From contig CM037877.1 in NCBI GenBank assembly GCA_021292165.1, positions 210,098,715 through 210,162,714 of the forward strand: 64,000 nucleotides of DNA. The letters run 5' to 3'. The notes under the pieces were generated by a model. It ran no database searches and had not been told where the DNA came from. It was given only the letters and a program-made list of their open reading frames with translations. Below are positions 34,400-44,242 of this stretch, in pieces. Numbering within the stretch: the first letter of the stretch is position 1; the number at the start of each line of letters is the position of its first letter. Position numbers and translations under genes: made by a program. This DNA comes from Shinisaurus crocodilurus. Its lineage: Eukaryota > Chordata > Lepidosauria > Squamata > Shinisauridae.

Positions 34400-34555
34400 A
34401 GGCACTGTTTGTTCGAAATCCCCCCCCCCCCCACGTAGGCCCTGGCTGCAGTTCATATGAACATTCTGTTTGGACGCAGGAGACATTTGCATATCCGCTT
34501 CTGATTGGGCCCCTGTGGCAGTGCATACCAACATTCTAAATGCCGTTGGAGCGAT
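34400..34555. repeat. Left part of an unidentified interspersed repeat
   Basis: Contains TTTGCATATCCGCTTCTGAT and a similar earlier or later unit structure (CATATGAACATTCTG, CATACCAACATTCTA). The sequence continues at 37449 on the far side of a CR1 insertion. Confidence 0.6.
34463..34555 (+). repeat. 93-bp direct repeat, left copy (CR1 target-site duplication)
   Basis: Identical over 93 bases to 37449-37541. The two copies directly flank the CR1 at 34556-37448. The first 5-6 bases (ATTCT) could equally belong to the CR1 tail repeat. Confidence 0.93.
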
Positions 34556-37448
34556 AGTCTACCACAAAATGTAGGGGGAAAGTCGGACTATAAAGCACAT
34601 AGTCTTCAATGTCTCTATACTAATGCCCGGAGTATGGGCAATAAACAAGACGAACTTGAACTCTTGATACATGAGGGCAAGTACGACTTGATAGGGATAA
34701 CTGAAACCTGGTGGGATGACTTCCATGACTGGAATACAGCAATAGAAGGGTATAACTTGTTCAAAAGGAACAGAAGCAACAGAAAGGGAGGTGGAGTTGC
34801 ACTGTATGTTAAAAATACGTATCTCTGCACAGAGATACAGGAAGAGGAGCTTGGCAGCCCCATTGAGAGCATCTGGGTTAAAATAAAGGGGGCAAAGAAT
34901 AAAACGAACATGGCGGTTGGAGTCTACTACCGACCACCCAATCAAGGAGAAGACGAGGATGGAACTTTTGAAAAGCAAATTGCCATTGTTTCAAGGAGGC
35001 ACGATGTGGTAGTAATGGGAGACTTCAATTTCCCTGATATCTGTTGGGAGACTTATTCAGCCAAACATGGCCCCTCCAAGAAATTCCTGAGCTGTGCTGC
35101 TGATAACTTCCTCCTACAGAAAGTGGAGGAAGGAACTAGAGGATCGGCTAGTCCTTGACCTGATTCTAACCAACAGAGACGAGTTAGTGGATAAAGTGGC
35201 AGTTTCGGGAACTCTGGGGGAAAGTGACCATGTTATACTTGAGTTCTTGATTCTAACAGAAGCAAAAGCTGAGTGTAGCCAAACACGTACCCTGGATTTT
35301 AGGAAAGCCAATTTTAACAAACTCAGAACAATGATTAGTAAGATCCCATGGCAAGTGACTCTCACGAGAAAGGGAGCCCAGGAGGGGTGGGAGTTTTTAA
35401 AAAAGGAAATTTTAAAGGCACAATTGCAAACAATTCCCACAAGGAAAAAAGGCAGAGGGCAACAGAAGAAGCCAATGTGGCTTCACAATAAACTCAAAGA
35501 TGACCTGAAAACAAAAAAGGACACGTATAGGAAGTGGAAGGAAGGACAGGCTACAGGGGAAGAGTACAGGCAGGTAGCACAGAACTGCAGGAATAGTGTC
35601 AGGAAGGCTAAAGCTGAGAATGAGCTAAGGTTAGCGAGGAATGCTAAAAGCAACAAAAAAGCTTTCTTCAGATACATGCACAGTAAAAGACAGAAGAAAC
35701 AACTGGTGGTTCAACTACGCAATGAGGATGGCAAATTGATAACAGAAGACAAAGAAAAGGCAGAAGTGTTCAATTCCTACTTCGGCTCGGTCTTCTCCCA
35801 AAAGAGGGTCTATGACCCCCCTGGCAAACCTGAAGTGCAGACTGAAGGGGCAGAATTGCAGCTTGAGATTGATAGGCAAATGGTCAAGGAGCACCTGATT
35901 ACTCTGAACGAGTTTAAATCTCCAGGGCCTGATGAGCTGCATCCTAGAGTAATAAAGGAACTGGCAGAAGAACTCTCAGAACCACTGTCTATTATCTTTG
36001 AGAAATCATGGAGGACAGGTGAAGTGCCAGACGACTGGAGGAGGGCAAATGTTGTTCCCATCTTCAAAAAGGGCAAGAAGGAGGAACCTGGGAACTATAG
36101 GCCAGTCAGTCTGACATCAATCCCCGGGAAGATTTTTGAGCAGATTATAAAGAAGTCAGTCTGCAAGCACCTTGAAAACAATGCAGTGATTACTAGAAGC
36201 CAGCATGGATTTGTCAAGAACAAATCCTGTCAGACTAATCTGATCTCATTTTTTGATCGGGTAACCTCCCTTGTGGACTGTGGGAATGCTGTGGACATTA
36301 TATACCTGGACTTCAGCAAAGCTTTCGACAAAGTGCCTCATGATATCCTGATTAGTAAGCTAGCTAAGAGTGGGCTAGATGGAACAACTATCAGGTGGAT
36401 CCACAATTGGCTAAAGAATCGGACTCAAAGAGTGCTTATCAATGGTTCCTTCTCAAACTGGGGAGAGGTAACAAGCGGGGTACCACAGGGCTTCGGTCCT
36501 GGGCCCGGTGCTCTTCAACATTTTTATTAATGACTTGGATCAGGAGGTACAGGGAATGCTTATCAAATTTGCAGATGACACAAAGTTGGGTGGAACAGTT
36601 GGGTGGAAGACAGAAACAAAATTCAAAGTGACCTCGATAGGCTGGAGCGCTGGGCCGAAAACAACAGAATGAAATTTAATAGGGATAAATGCCAAGTGCT
36701 GCACCTAGGGAGAGGAAACCAAATGCAGAGTTACAGAATTGGGGACACTTGGCTCAACAATACTACAAGTGAGAAGGATCTTGGAATTGTGGTAGATCAC
36801 AAACTGAATATGAGCCAGCAATGCGATGTGGCTGCAAAGAAGGCAAATGCAATTTTGGGCTGTATTAATAGAAGTATAGCATCCAAATCGCGGGAAGTGA
36901 TAATTCCCCTTTACTCGGCACTGGTTAGGCCTCATCTTGAGTACTGCGTCCAGTTCTGGGCACCTCACTTTAAGAAGGACATAGACAAACTGGAGAGGGT
37001 TCAGAGGAGGGCAACAAGGATGATAAAGGGACTGGAAACAAGGCCCTATGAGGAGAGACTGAAAGAACTGGGCATGTTTAGCCTTCAGAAGAGGAGACTG
37101 AGGGGAGATATGATCGCACTCTTCCAGTATTTGAAGGGATGTCACACAGAGGAGGGCAAAGATCTCTTCTCGTTCATCCCAGTTTGCAGGACACGGAATA
37201 ATGGGCTCAAGTTACAGGAACCTAGATTCCACCTAAACATCAGGAAAAATTTCCTGACTGTCAGAGCAATAAGACAATGGAATCAACTACCTAGGGAGGT
37301 CGTGGGCTCTCCCACTCTGGAGGCATTCAAGGTGCAGCTGGACAGACATCTGTCAGAGATGCTTTGACCTAGATTCCTGCATTGAGCAGGGGGTTGGACT
37401 CGATGGCCTTGTAGGCCCCTTCCAACTCTACTTTTCTATGATTCTATG
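34556..37448 (+). mobile_element. CR1 LINE, near-complete ORF2, recently inserted
   Basis: The copy begins just upstream of the endonuclease ([18 protein letters not shown]) and runs to the CR1 3' end GGACTCGATGGCCTTGTAGG and (ATTCTATG)n. It is 2.9 kb, flanked by a 93-bp duplication. The 5' UTR and any ORF1 are missing. It is nearly identical to the copies at 40.6 and 60.9 kb, which suggests a recent burst. Confidence 0.93.
34570..37367 (+). pseudogene. CR1 ORF2 (endonuclease-reverse transcriptase), frameshifted
   Basis: The frame is split into three pieces. 34570-35158 holds the endonuclease, with ITETWW containing the catalytic glutamate and [14 protein letters not shown]. 35094-36530 holds the late endonuclease (SDHVILEF) and the RT fingers and palm, with SPGPDELHPRVIKEL, YLDFSKAFDKVPHDIL and TSGVPQG. 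36603-37367 holds the C-terminus ([33 protein letters not shown]). Breaks come from an indel near 35140, an extra T near 36491 (CAGGGCTTCGG versus CAGGGCTCGG) and a rearranged stretch near 36595. The catalytic FADD sits between the last two pieces, out of frame. Confidence 0.9.
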
Positions 37449-37806
37449 ATTCTGTTTGGACGCAGGAGACATTTGCATATCCGCTTCTGATTGGGCCCCT
37501 GTGGCAGTGCATACCAACATTCTAAATGCCGTTGGAGCGATTTGCATAACCGCTCCTGAATGGCCCGTGCGTGCATTCCAAGTGACGTCATTGGCTCTCA
37601 TCTATTTTGGGCCGTACAGGCACGGTGAGGGTTTTTCGGAGATTTGAACCCGCCAGTCTTTGTCCTTGGGTGATGGGGAGTATGCGTGCCAAGTTTGGGG
37701 CAGATCCGTCCAACCGGGTAGGAGCCAATGCGACGCCCGCAAACGCCCGCGTGGACATACGTATGTACGTATAAACGTACAAACATTCACATTTATATAG
37801 TAGATA
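37449..37806. repeat. Right part of the unidentified repeat, with TTATATAG-type end
   Basis: After the second 93-bp copy the sequence has CGTGCCAAGTTTGGGGCAGA and TCCGTCCAACCGGGTAGGAG. It then has alternating ACGTATGTACGTATAAACG and ends ACATTTATATAGTAGAT. This style of 3' end is seen in several animal transposon families, but I cannot name the family. Confidence 0.6.
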
Positions 37807-37929
37807 AGGAAGGGGGAAAGGGGGGGAGTATACAATTATCAGAGAAACTAAACAAAACCCTTTGGAGCAATGCTGCAGGCAAAAATAACAAATCAGTACG
37901 TAAGCCTATCCTATACTTTACCTAAGTAA

Positions 37930-38330
37930 GGGTTTTCCAACAGGACAGGGCCCAATTCAGGATCCAAAAGCTCACAGGTCCGAAAACCAGTTAGCACAGG
38001 CAGACGAAGACTGAAGATCAGAATGAAAATGAAATTCCAGACGAAGACTGGAATGAAAACCAAATGGCAACAGTAGCTCCCCTGGCTTTATACTTCCCTG
38101 GCCCTTAACAAATGTGAGGTGAGCCTCCTTAGCCAATCCCTATCTGGCTGGATAGTTTCCTCAGATACAACCCTCCTTAGCCAATCACTAAGGGAGCACT
38201 CCTATGACCCATAGACAGCATCTGAGGGTCCATAGGATATTTCGGATTCCGAAATCCTAGGTCGGAAACAGTGCTCCAACCTCGGAGCTGGGAGCCCCGA
38301 CTCCTCCTCGCAGCAGGTGCAGAAAGAACC
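37930..38330 (-). promoter_or_regulatory. Possible LTR-like promoter region
   Basis: On the minus strand GTATAAAG lies at 38086-38093. Two copies of GATTGGCTAAGGAGG (inverted CCAAT boxes) lie about 45 and 92 bp upstream. This resembles the U3 of an LTR or another pol II promoter. No LTR ends, primer-binding site or polymerase gene were found, so the call is tentative. Confidence 0.25.
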
Positions 38331-38559
38331 GCACCAGCTGCTCTCTGAGGTCAGGAAAACAACCTCGGAGAGGGGGGAAAGAGGGCTTTTCAGGGGGCGG
38401 GGAGGGGAGGAGACTAGAGAGGCCAGGATAACAAACTATCCCGAAGTCTCTCCAGCCTCCTTCCCTCCCCCTCTGGAACACAAAAAATGCAGGGTGCGAG
38501 GACGGGGAGGCGAAAATCCCCTCTGCTACTTCTCCCACTCTGCATAGGCTTAAGGGCAT

Positions 38560-39430
38560 CGTGATAGAATTGCACCTTAATAGGCTGAATCATTCTTCAG
38601 CTTTCAGGAAGGGAGGGGATGAAAAGCTCTCATCACAGCCCAGCTAAATCATTCAGTCTAATTTGGCAAGAGTTGCGCTCTGGCCTTGACAGGCCTGGAG
38701 ACTAAAAAAACATATGATGATGCACGCAGGTGATTTTAACAAATACATGCAGGCCCCTCCTCATGAAATGGAGCTTCCTTCCAGGCAGGTAAATCTTAAC
38801 AAGAAAATGGGGTTCTTGACACATTCGCATATGTAAATGCTATGTAAATATATGCCAAGTTTTGTTCCTCATTTTTGTTAATTAATTTATTATTTATTAT
38901 TATTATTTTAGCAATTTGTAAGGGGCCACCCTAACTCTGGTAAACGTGTCTAGGATTGTGGATTTATGCATCCATGGTAATTTATGGCATAATGCTCAAG
39001 TTGACTTTGTCTAACAAAGTATATTCTAGTATAATGCCATGCCATGCAACATGTCACTACTGTCAGATCATGCCATCATAGGGCCACAATCCACTGCAGA
39101 GTTATTGATTTCAAGTTGGAGTAAATGTGGCTAACTCTGTGCAGGATTTTTGCCCAGCTCTCTCTGATTTCAGTAAGGCCTTGTGATCCAGGGCCTTTGC
39201 AGAATATATTTATTAAAATATGTTGTTTGGGGCAGAAAATGGGAAATCTGAAACACTATGCAGTTGTAGCTGATCCATGAGACTTTAAAAGATTTTTATC
39301 CTAAGAAATCCCATTATCTTGCTGTAGTTTTTAGTACTACTCCCTTTAGTCTGATTACATAACAAATGACATTTGTTTCCATTTCCACATCCACTGTGTG
39401 TTTCCATGTTCAAAAAGAATCCAGCATTCA
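38560..39430. other. No recognised feature
   Basis: Non-repetitive, AT-leaning DNA. Confidence 0.5.
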
Positions 39431-39435
39431 TCACA

Positions 39436-40365
39436 TAGAATCATAGAAAAGTAGAGTTGGAAGGGATCTACAAGGCCATCGAGTCCAACCCCCTGCTTAA
39501 TGCAGGAATCCAGGTCAAAGCATCCCTGACAGATGGCCGTCCAGCTTCACCTTGAATGCCTCAACAGTGGGAGAGCTCACCACCTCCTTAGGTAATTGGT
39601 TCCATTGTCTTATTGCTCTAACAGTCAGGAATTTTTCCTGATGTTCAGGTGGAATCTGGGTTCCTGTAACTTGAACCCATTATTCCGTGTCCTGCAAACT
39701 GGGATGATCGAGAAGAGATCTTGGCCCTCCTCTGTGTGACAACCCTTCAAGTACTGGAAGGGTGCTGTCATATCTCCCCTCAGTCTCCTCTTCTGAAGGC
39801 TAAACATGCCCAGTTCTTTCAGTCTCTACTCATAGGGCCTTGTTTCCAGTCCCTTTATCATCTTTGTTGCCCTCCTCTGAACCCTCTCCAGTTTGTCTAC
39901 ATCCTTCTTAAAGTGTGGTGCCCAGAACTGGACACAGTACTCAAGATCAGGCCTAACCAGTGCTGAGTAAAGGGGAATGATCACTTCCCGCGATTTGGAA
40001 GCTATACAGTAATACCTTGGATTGCAAGTAACTTGGTTTGAGAGCGTTTTGCAAGACAAGCAAATTTTAAATATTTATTTATTTTTTACTTGATATACAA
40101 GCGACGTCTTGTAATACAAGTACTATAGTACGGCTTAAATTAAAAATCTCTGTACAAATTTTTGGGGGGGGATTTTGTTTTGATATAGGAGTGTTTTGGA
40201 TTACAAGCACATTTCTGGAACGAATTATGCTCTCAATCCAAGGCATGACTGTACTTCTATTAATGTAGCCCAAAATAGCATTTGCCTTCTTTGCAGCCAC
40301 ATCGCATTGCTGTCTCATATTCAGTTTGTGATCTACAACAATTCACAAGATCCTTCTCACACAGC
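39436..40365 (-). mobile_element. Older CR1 fragment carrying a nested MITE
   Basis: Minus-strand CR1 3' part (39436-40006 and 40252-40365). It covers the RT C-terminus ([40 protein letters not shown]) and the 3' end near GAATCATAGAAAAGTAGAGT. It is more diverged than the other CR1 copies and was already present when the MITE at 40007-40251 inserted. Confidence 0.88.
40007..40251. mobile_element. Tc1/mariner-pogo type MITE with TA target duplication
   Basis: 245 bp starting CAGTAATACCTTGGATTG and ending with the inverse of CAGTCATGCCTTGGATTG (16 of 18 match). It interrupts the CR1 sequence AAGCTA|TA|CTTCTATT exactly at a TA, which is duplicated. It has no coding capacity. Confidence 0.92.
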
Positions 40366-40439
40366 CAAGCCTTTTGCAGGATTTGACATTGCCCAAAGAG
40401 CTTGGGAGAGGAGGTGTTCATAGCTGTATAAGGTGTGAG

Positions 40440-40470
<31 letters not shown>
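40440..40470. repeat. (CA)n microsatellite
   Basis: ACACAC run of about 30 bp with one interruption. Confidence 0.9.
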
Positions 40471-40471
<1 letters not shown>

Positions 40472-40539
40472 CCAGCAGCTTCCGTGGAAAATCAGGCCCC
40501 AGAGCCACCTATCAAAGTCAAAATATATTGGCTGTCTGG

Positions 40540-40590
40540 AACCAGCTGAGTGGATAGCTGGAACTAACCAGCTGAGTGGATAGCTGGAAC
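40540..40590 (+). repeat. Two tandem copies of a 25-26 bp unit at the CR1 junction
   Basis: AACCAGCTGAGTGGATAGCT followed by GGAACT is repeated at 40540-40565 and 40566-40590. The second copy ends at the 5' break of the CR1 that follows. Confidence 0.9.
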
Positions 40591-41655
40591 AACTATCAGG
40601 TGGATCCACAATTGGCTAAAGAATCGGACTCAAAGAGTGCTTATCAATGGTTCCTTCTCAAACTGGGGAGAGGTAACGAGCGGGGTACCACAGGGCTCGG
40701 TCCTGGGCCCGGTGCTCTTCAACATTTTTATTAATGACTTGGATGAGGAGGTACAGGGAATGCTTATCAAATTTGCAGATGACACAAAGTTGGGTGGAAC
40801 AGCTAATACTCTGGAAGACAGAAACAAAATTCAAAGTGACCTCGATAGGCTGGAGCGCTGGGCCGAAAACAACAGAATGAAATTTAACAGGGATAAATGC
40901 CAAGTGCTGCACCTAGGGAGAGGAAACCAAATGCAGAGTTACAGAATGGGGGACACTTGGCTCAACAATACTACAAGTGAGAAGGATCTTGGAATTGTGG
41001 TAGATCACAAACTGAATATGAGCCAGCAATGCGACGTGGCTGCAAAGAAGGCAAATGCAATTTTGGGCTGTATTAATAGAAGTATAGCTTCCAAATCGCG
41101 GGAAGTGATAATTCCCCTTTACTCGGCACTGGTTAGGCCTCATCTTGAGTACTGCGTCCAGTTCTGGGCACCTCACTTTAAGAAGGACATAGACAAACTG
41201 GAGAGGGTTCAGAGGAGGGCAACAAGGATGATAAAGGGACTGGAAACAAGGCCCTATGAGGAGAGACTGAAAGAACTGGGCATGTTTAGCCTTCAGAAGA
41301 GGAGACTGAGGGGAGATATGATCGCACTCTTCCGTATTTGAAGGGATGTCACACAGAGGAGGGCAAAGATCTCTTCTCGTTCATCCCAGTTTGCAGGACA
41401 CGGAATAATGGCTCAAGTTACAGGAACCTAGATTCCACCTAAACATCAGGAAAAATTTCCTGACTGTCAGAGCAATAAGACAATGGAATCAACTACCTAG
41501 GGAGGTGGTGGGCTCTCCCAGTCTGGAGGCATTCAAGGTGCGGCTGGACAGCCATCTGTCAGAGATGCTTTGACCTGGATTCCTGCATTGAGCAGGGGGT
41601 TGGACTCGATGGCCTTGTAGGCCCCTTCCAACTCTACTTTTCTATGATTCTATGA
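40583..41655 (+). mobile_element. Young 5'-truncated CR1 with RT C-terminal frame
   Basis: Starts within the RT at GGAACAACTATCAGGTGG and runs to the 3' end (ATTCTATGA). The frame at 40637-41341 (234 codons) has [19 protein letters not shown] and the catalytic FADDTKLGG. It then loses frame by single-base deletions near 41335 and 41411. Very similar to the copies at 34.6 and 60.9 kb. Confidence 0.92.
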
Positions 41656-42120
41656 GTATCTGGGCCCTGCTGTTAAGTGGAATAGGAAAGGCACCCTTGG
41701 TCTATACAGATGATTTTCCCAGGGGTGTTTACTCAGGCACCCTAGAGTGGTGAGAGTGTTCTTATTTCCCACTGACCTTAATAGGTGTTGAAGGCTCCTA
41801 GCCCTCTGTAGGATCCAGGCAGTTAAAAGAGTGCCTCAGCATTCCCTGTAACTTCTGCACTGAGGGCTGGCTGGCTGGAGCTCTTCTCTAGAATGACGTA
41901 CTCTGCAGCTTTCCACCTCATGATCTTTAATAGTGACAGTAGCTGATCCCTACCAGCACACCCTCAAAAGCAGGGGTCCTCAAACTAAGGCCCGCGGGAC
42001 AGATCCGGCCCGCCGGGACTTTTCATCCGGCCCGCCGGGCCGATAGAGACTCCTTGCGAGGGAAGGGGAGGAGGAGCAGCTGAGCCAGAGGCGGGGCATG
42101 GGCTGCCTGCCCACCCGCCG

Positions 42121-42430
42121 CCCTGCATCTTCTGCGGGGGGGGAGGGGCGACTGAACCGGCGGCGGGGCATGGACAGCCCGCCCACCCGCCTGCCTGTGG
42201 GGTAAGGGGAGGCTGAGCTGGCGGCGAGGCGCGGGCTGGCCGCCTGCTTGCCGCCCTGCATCTTCTGCGGGGGGGGGAAGGGGCGACTGAACCGGCAGCG
42301 GGGCGCGGACAGCCCGCCCGCTCGCCCCCCTGCGGGGTAAGGGGAGGCTGAACTGGCGGCGAGGCGCGGGCTGCCCGCCCGCTCGCCACCCGGCTGCTCG
42401 CTGCCCTGCATCTCCTGGGGGGGAGGGGCG
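42121..42430. repeat. GC-rich tandem repeat, unit about 133-150 bp
   Basis: CCCTGCATCTTCTGCGG recurs at 42121, 42254 and (as CCCTGCATCTCCTG) 42404. The unit is CpG-rich with GGCGGCGAGGCGCGGGCTG. Open frames across it on the minus strand reflect composition, not a gene. Confidence 0.85.
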
Positions 42431-42603
42431 GACCCACGGTTGGAGAACACTGGACTGGAGGATGCTTAAGCCTTCTCACCCTGATATAAAGCAGCCTTTC
42501 CCAAGGTTGGTTCATCCTCGCAGCAGCCCTGAGACTTGTGTTTCTGGTGATGAATTTTGTGCTAGTTCCATTTTACTAGGACCCAGGGGGTGAGGGCAGC
42601 TCT

Positions 42604-42786
42604 TTATTTATTTATTACACATGTATCCTGCCTTCTTTCCTGCAAGGAACTGAGGTAGGTTAGGCTGAGAGTCAGTGACTGGCCCAAAGTCACCCAGCGA
42701 GCTTCATGGCTGAGTAGGGACTAGAACCCGGATCTCCCGAGTCCCAGTCAAACACTCTAACTAACCACTATGCCACACTGGCTCTC
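42604..42786 (-). mobile_element. Sauria-like SINE with internal deletion, nested in the hAT element
   Basis: The tail side TTTATTTATTTATTACAC and the head CACTATGCCACACTGGCTC are present. About 60 bp between CTGCAAGGAACTGAGG and TAGGTTAGGC are missing compared with full copies. Confidence 0.85.
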
Positions 42787-43017
42787 ACTATGTTCTCTGG
42801 GTACCAGGTCTTCCTGACCTACCCCAGGGAATGGGTTTGTACTTTTAAGGCTGTGATCCTTGTATTGTTTTTTCCTGTTTTTTTGCACTACAAATAAGAT
42901 ATATGCAGTGTGCAAATCAAGCCTTTCTATACCTTTTTAAAATTTAATGTATTTCAATTTTAGACAGCAAATTAATTTATAATTAATTTATAATTAATTT
43001 AATAACTTTCCATTTAA

Positions 43018-43062
43018 TCAAGTAAAAAAAAAAAGGACCCCGGTCCTTTTTTTTTTACTTGA
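43018..43062. repeat. A/T-arm palindrome around GGACC-CC-GGTCC
   Basis: TCAAGT, eleven A, GGACC faces GGTCC, ten T, ACTTGA. The arms differ by one A only. It lies within the hAT element. Confidence 0.88.
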
Positions 43063-43295
43063 TCCATTCGTTCATATTTTTTTCAAACTATAGTCCGGCC
43101 CCCCAACAGTCTGAGGGACAATGAACTGGCCCCCTGTTTAAAAAGTTTGAGGACCCCTGCTCAAAAGGTTGTTGGGCAATCTGACCAATCCTAGATGTCT
43201 ACACACTCCAGGCAGCCACACATTCCCCTTCTATGTACAATTTAATTCGTCATTTCTCACCTCAAGACTTGAGTTTCACTGTGCCTCTTCCCTTC

Positions 43296-43460
43296 GCTCG
43301 GCCATGAAACTCACTGGGTGACATTGGGCCAGTCACTGACTCTCAGCCTAACCTACCTCACAGGGTTGTTGTGAGGATACAATGGAGAGGAGGAGGATTA
43401 TGTAAGCCGCCTTGGATTCCTTGCAGGAAAAAAGGTGGGGTATAAATATAATAAATAAAT
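43296..43460 (+). mobile_element. 5'-truncated Sauria-like SINE
   Basis: Starts at GCTCGGCCATGAAACTCACT and ends in TATAAATATAATAAATAAAT; the tRNA-like head is missing. Confidence 0.85.
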
Positions 43461-44079
43461 TTGTGCCTCTGAATTCCCTCCCTAATCACTACTTCTTCCT
43501 TTTCTTCCCAATTTCTTGCCTCCCCTTCTTCCTCATACCATTTCTCACTCCTTTTTGTTCTCTGCAGCCTCTGCCTCACTTTTCCCTGGTTTTAGGCTCT
43601 GCTCCCTCCTGGTGTGTGGGGAAGGGTGCGTTAGCCCCCCCCCCCAGCTGAAGTCTGGATCTGAATCTGGCCTCCCATGCCTGCAATTTATAGTGCCAAA
43701 TAATTATCCCTGTATTTTATGGATCACTGTTTTGCAATAGAAATTGTAGGTGAGGGCCCCTGATCCGGATTGGGCCCATAGCAGGGGGATAGGGCTAAAA
43801 AAAACCCTTGCAGTAGGGTCCCAATCTGTATCAGTACCCCTGTGCCCATGCTACAGTAAAAAGGAAAGAAAGATGTAGCTACTAGCGAAGTCTTTAGAGT
43901 AATGTCTCTTGTGGCCCTGAAAGATTGATAATTGCCCAGAATTCTTCATCTGGTATTGCTACCGCCTGTTCTCCTATGCTCCTTGGTCCACAGCCTGGAT
44001 GCACCAGTGCTTATTTGCTCTGAAACTGGCATGTCTTGGAGAAATACTGCCTGGGACTTCTCCAGATAATTCTGTAGCA
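43461..44079. other. No gene recognised
   Basis: Pyrimidine-rich at first (43480-43570), with a C-run near 43640. Nothing else seen. Confidence 0.45.
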
Positions 44080-44087
44080 CATATAAG

Positions 44088-44234
44088 CAGTACTTTTTTT
44101 CTGAAGAAAACGGTACCGGAACTCTTGGATTACATTTCCTCGGGAGTAGATGGCGATTAAATTGTAATGCAATTAATAGAAGAAAAGGTGCTGGAACTCA
44201 GTTCCGGTGAGTTCCACCAGAAAAAAAGTCCCTG
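44088..44234. mobile_element. hAT MITE with perfect 8-bp target duplication, copy 2
   Basis: Same element as 23886-24031, with only about four substitutions and one extra base. The flanking CATATAAG is duplicated (44080-44087 and 44235-44242). Confidence 0.93.
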
Positions 44235-44242
44235 CATATAAG

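Larger units (their letters stand above)
41971..43159. mobile_element. Non-autonomous hAT element with 8-bp target duplication
   Basis: Ends CAGGGGTCCTCAAACT and AGTTTGAGGACCCCTG are inverted repeats. CTCAAAAG is duplicated at 41963-41970 and 43160-43167. The element is 1189 bp without transposase. Inside are a GC-rich tandem region (42050-42430), a nested SINE (42604-42786) and an A/T-rich palindrome. The right end (CCGGCCCCCCAACAGTCTGA) resembles hAT families with patchy distribution across vertebrates; the exact family is not certain. Confidence 0.92.

Noticed and set aside
33681..34401. Several repetitive open frames of 100-155 codons on both strands
   Set aside because: They are produced by the C-rich minisatellite, repeat the same short peptide pattern in several frames and have no start, splice or domain evidence.
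39436..41655. Twin-primed inverted CR1 insertion
   Set aside because: The two CR1 parts have clearly different ages and overlapping RT regions, so they are separate insertions.
41980..42515. Two long overlapping proline/arginine-rich minus-strand frames
   Set aside because: They lie in the GC-rich tandem core of a hAT element; open frames are expected from low stop-codon frequency in GC-rich DNA.
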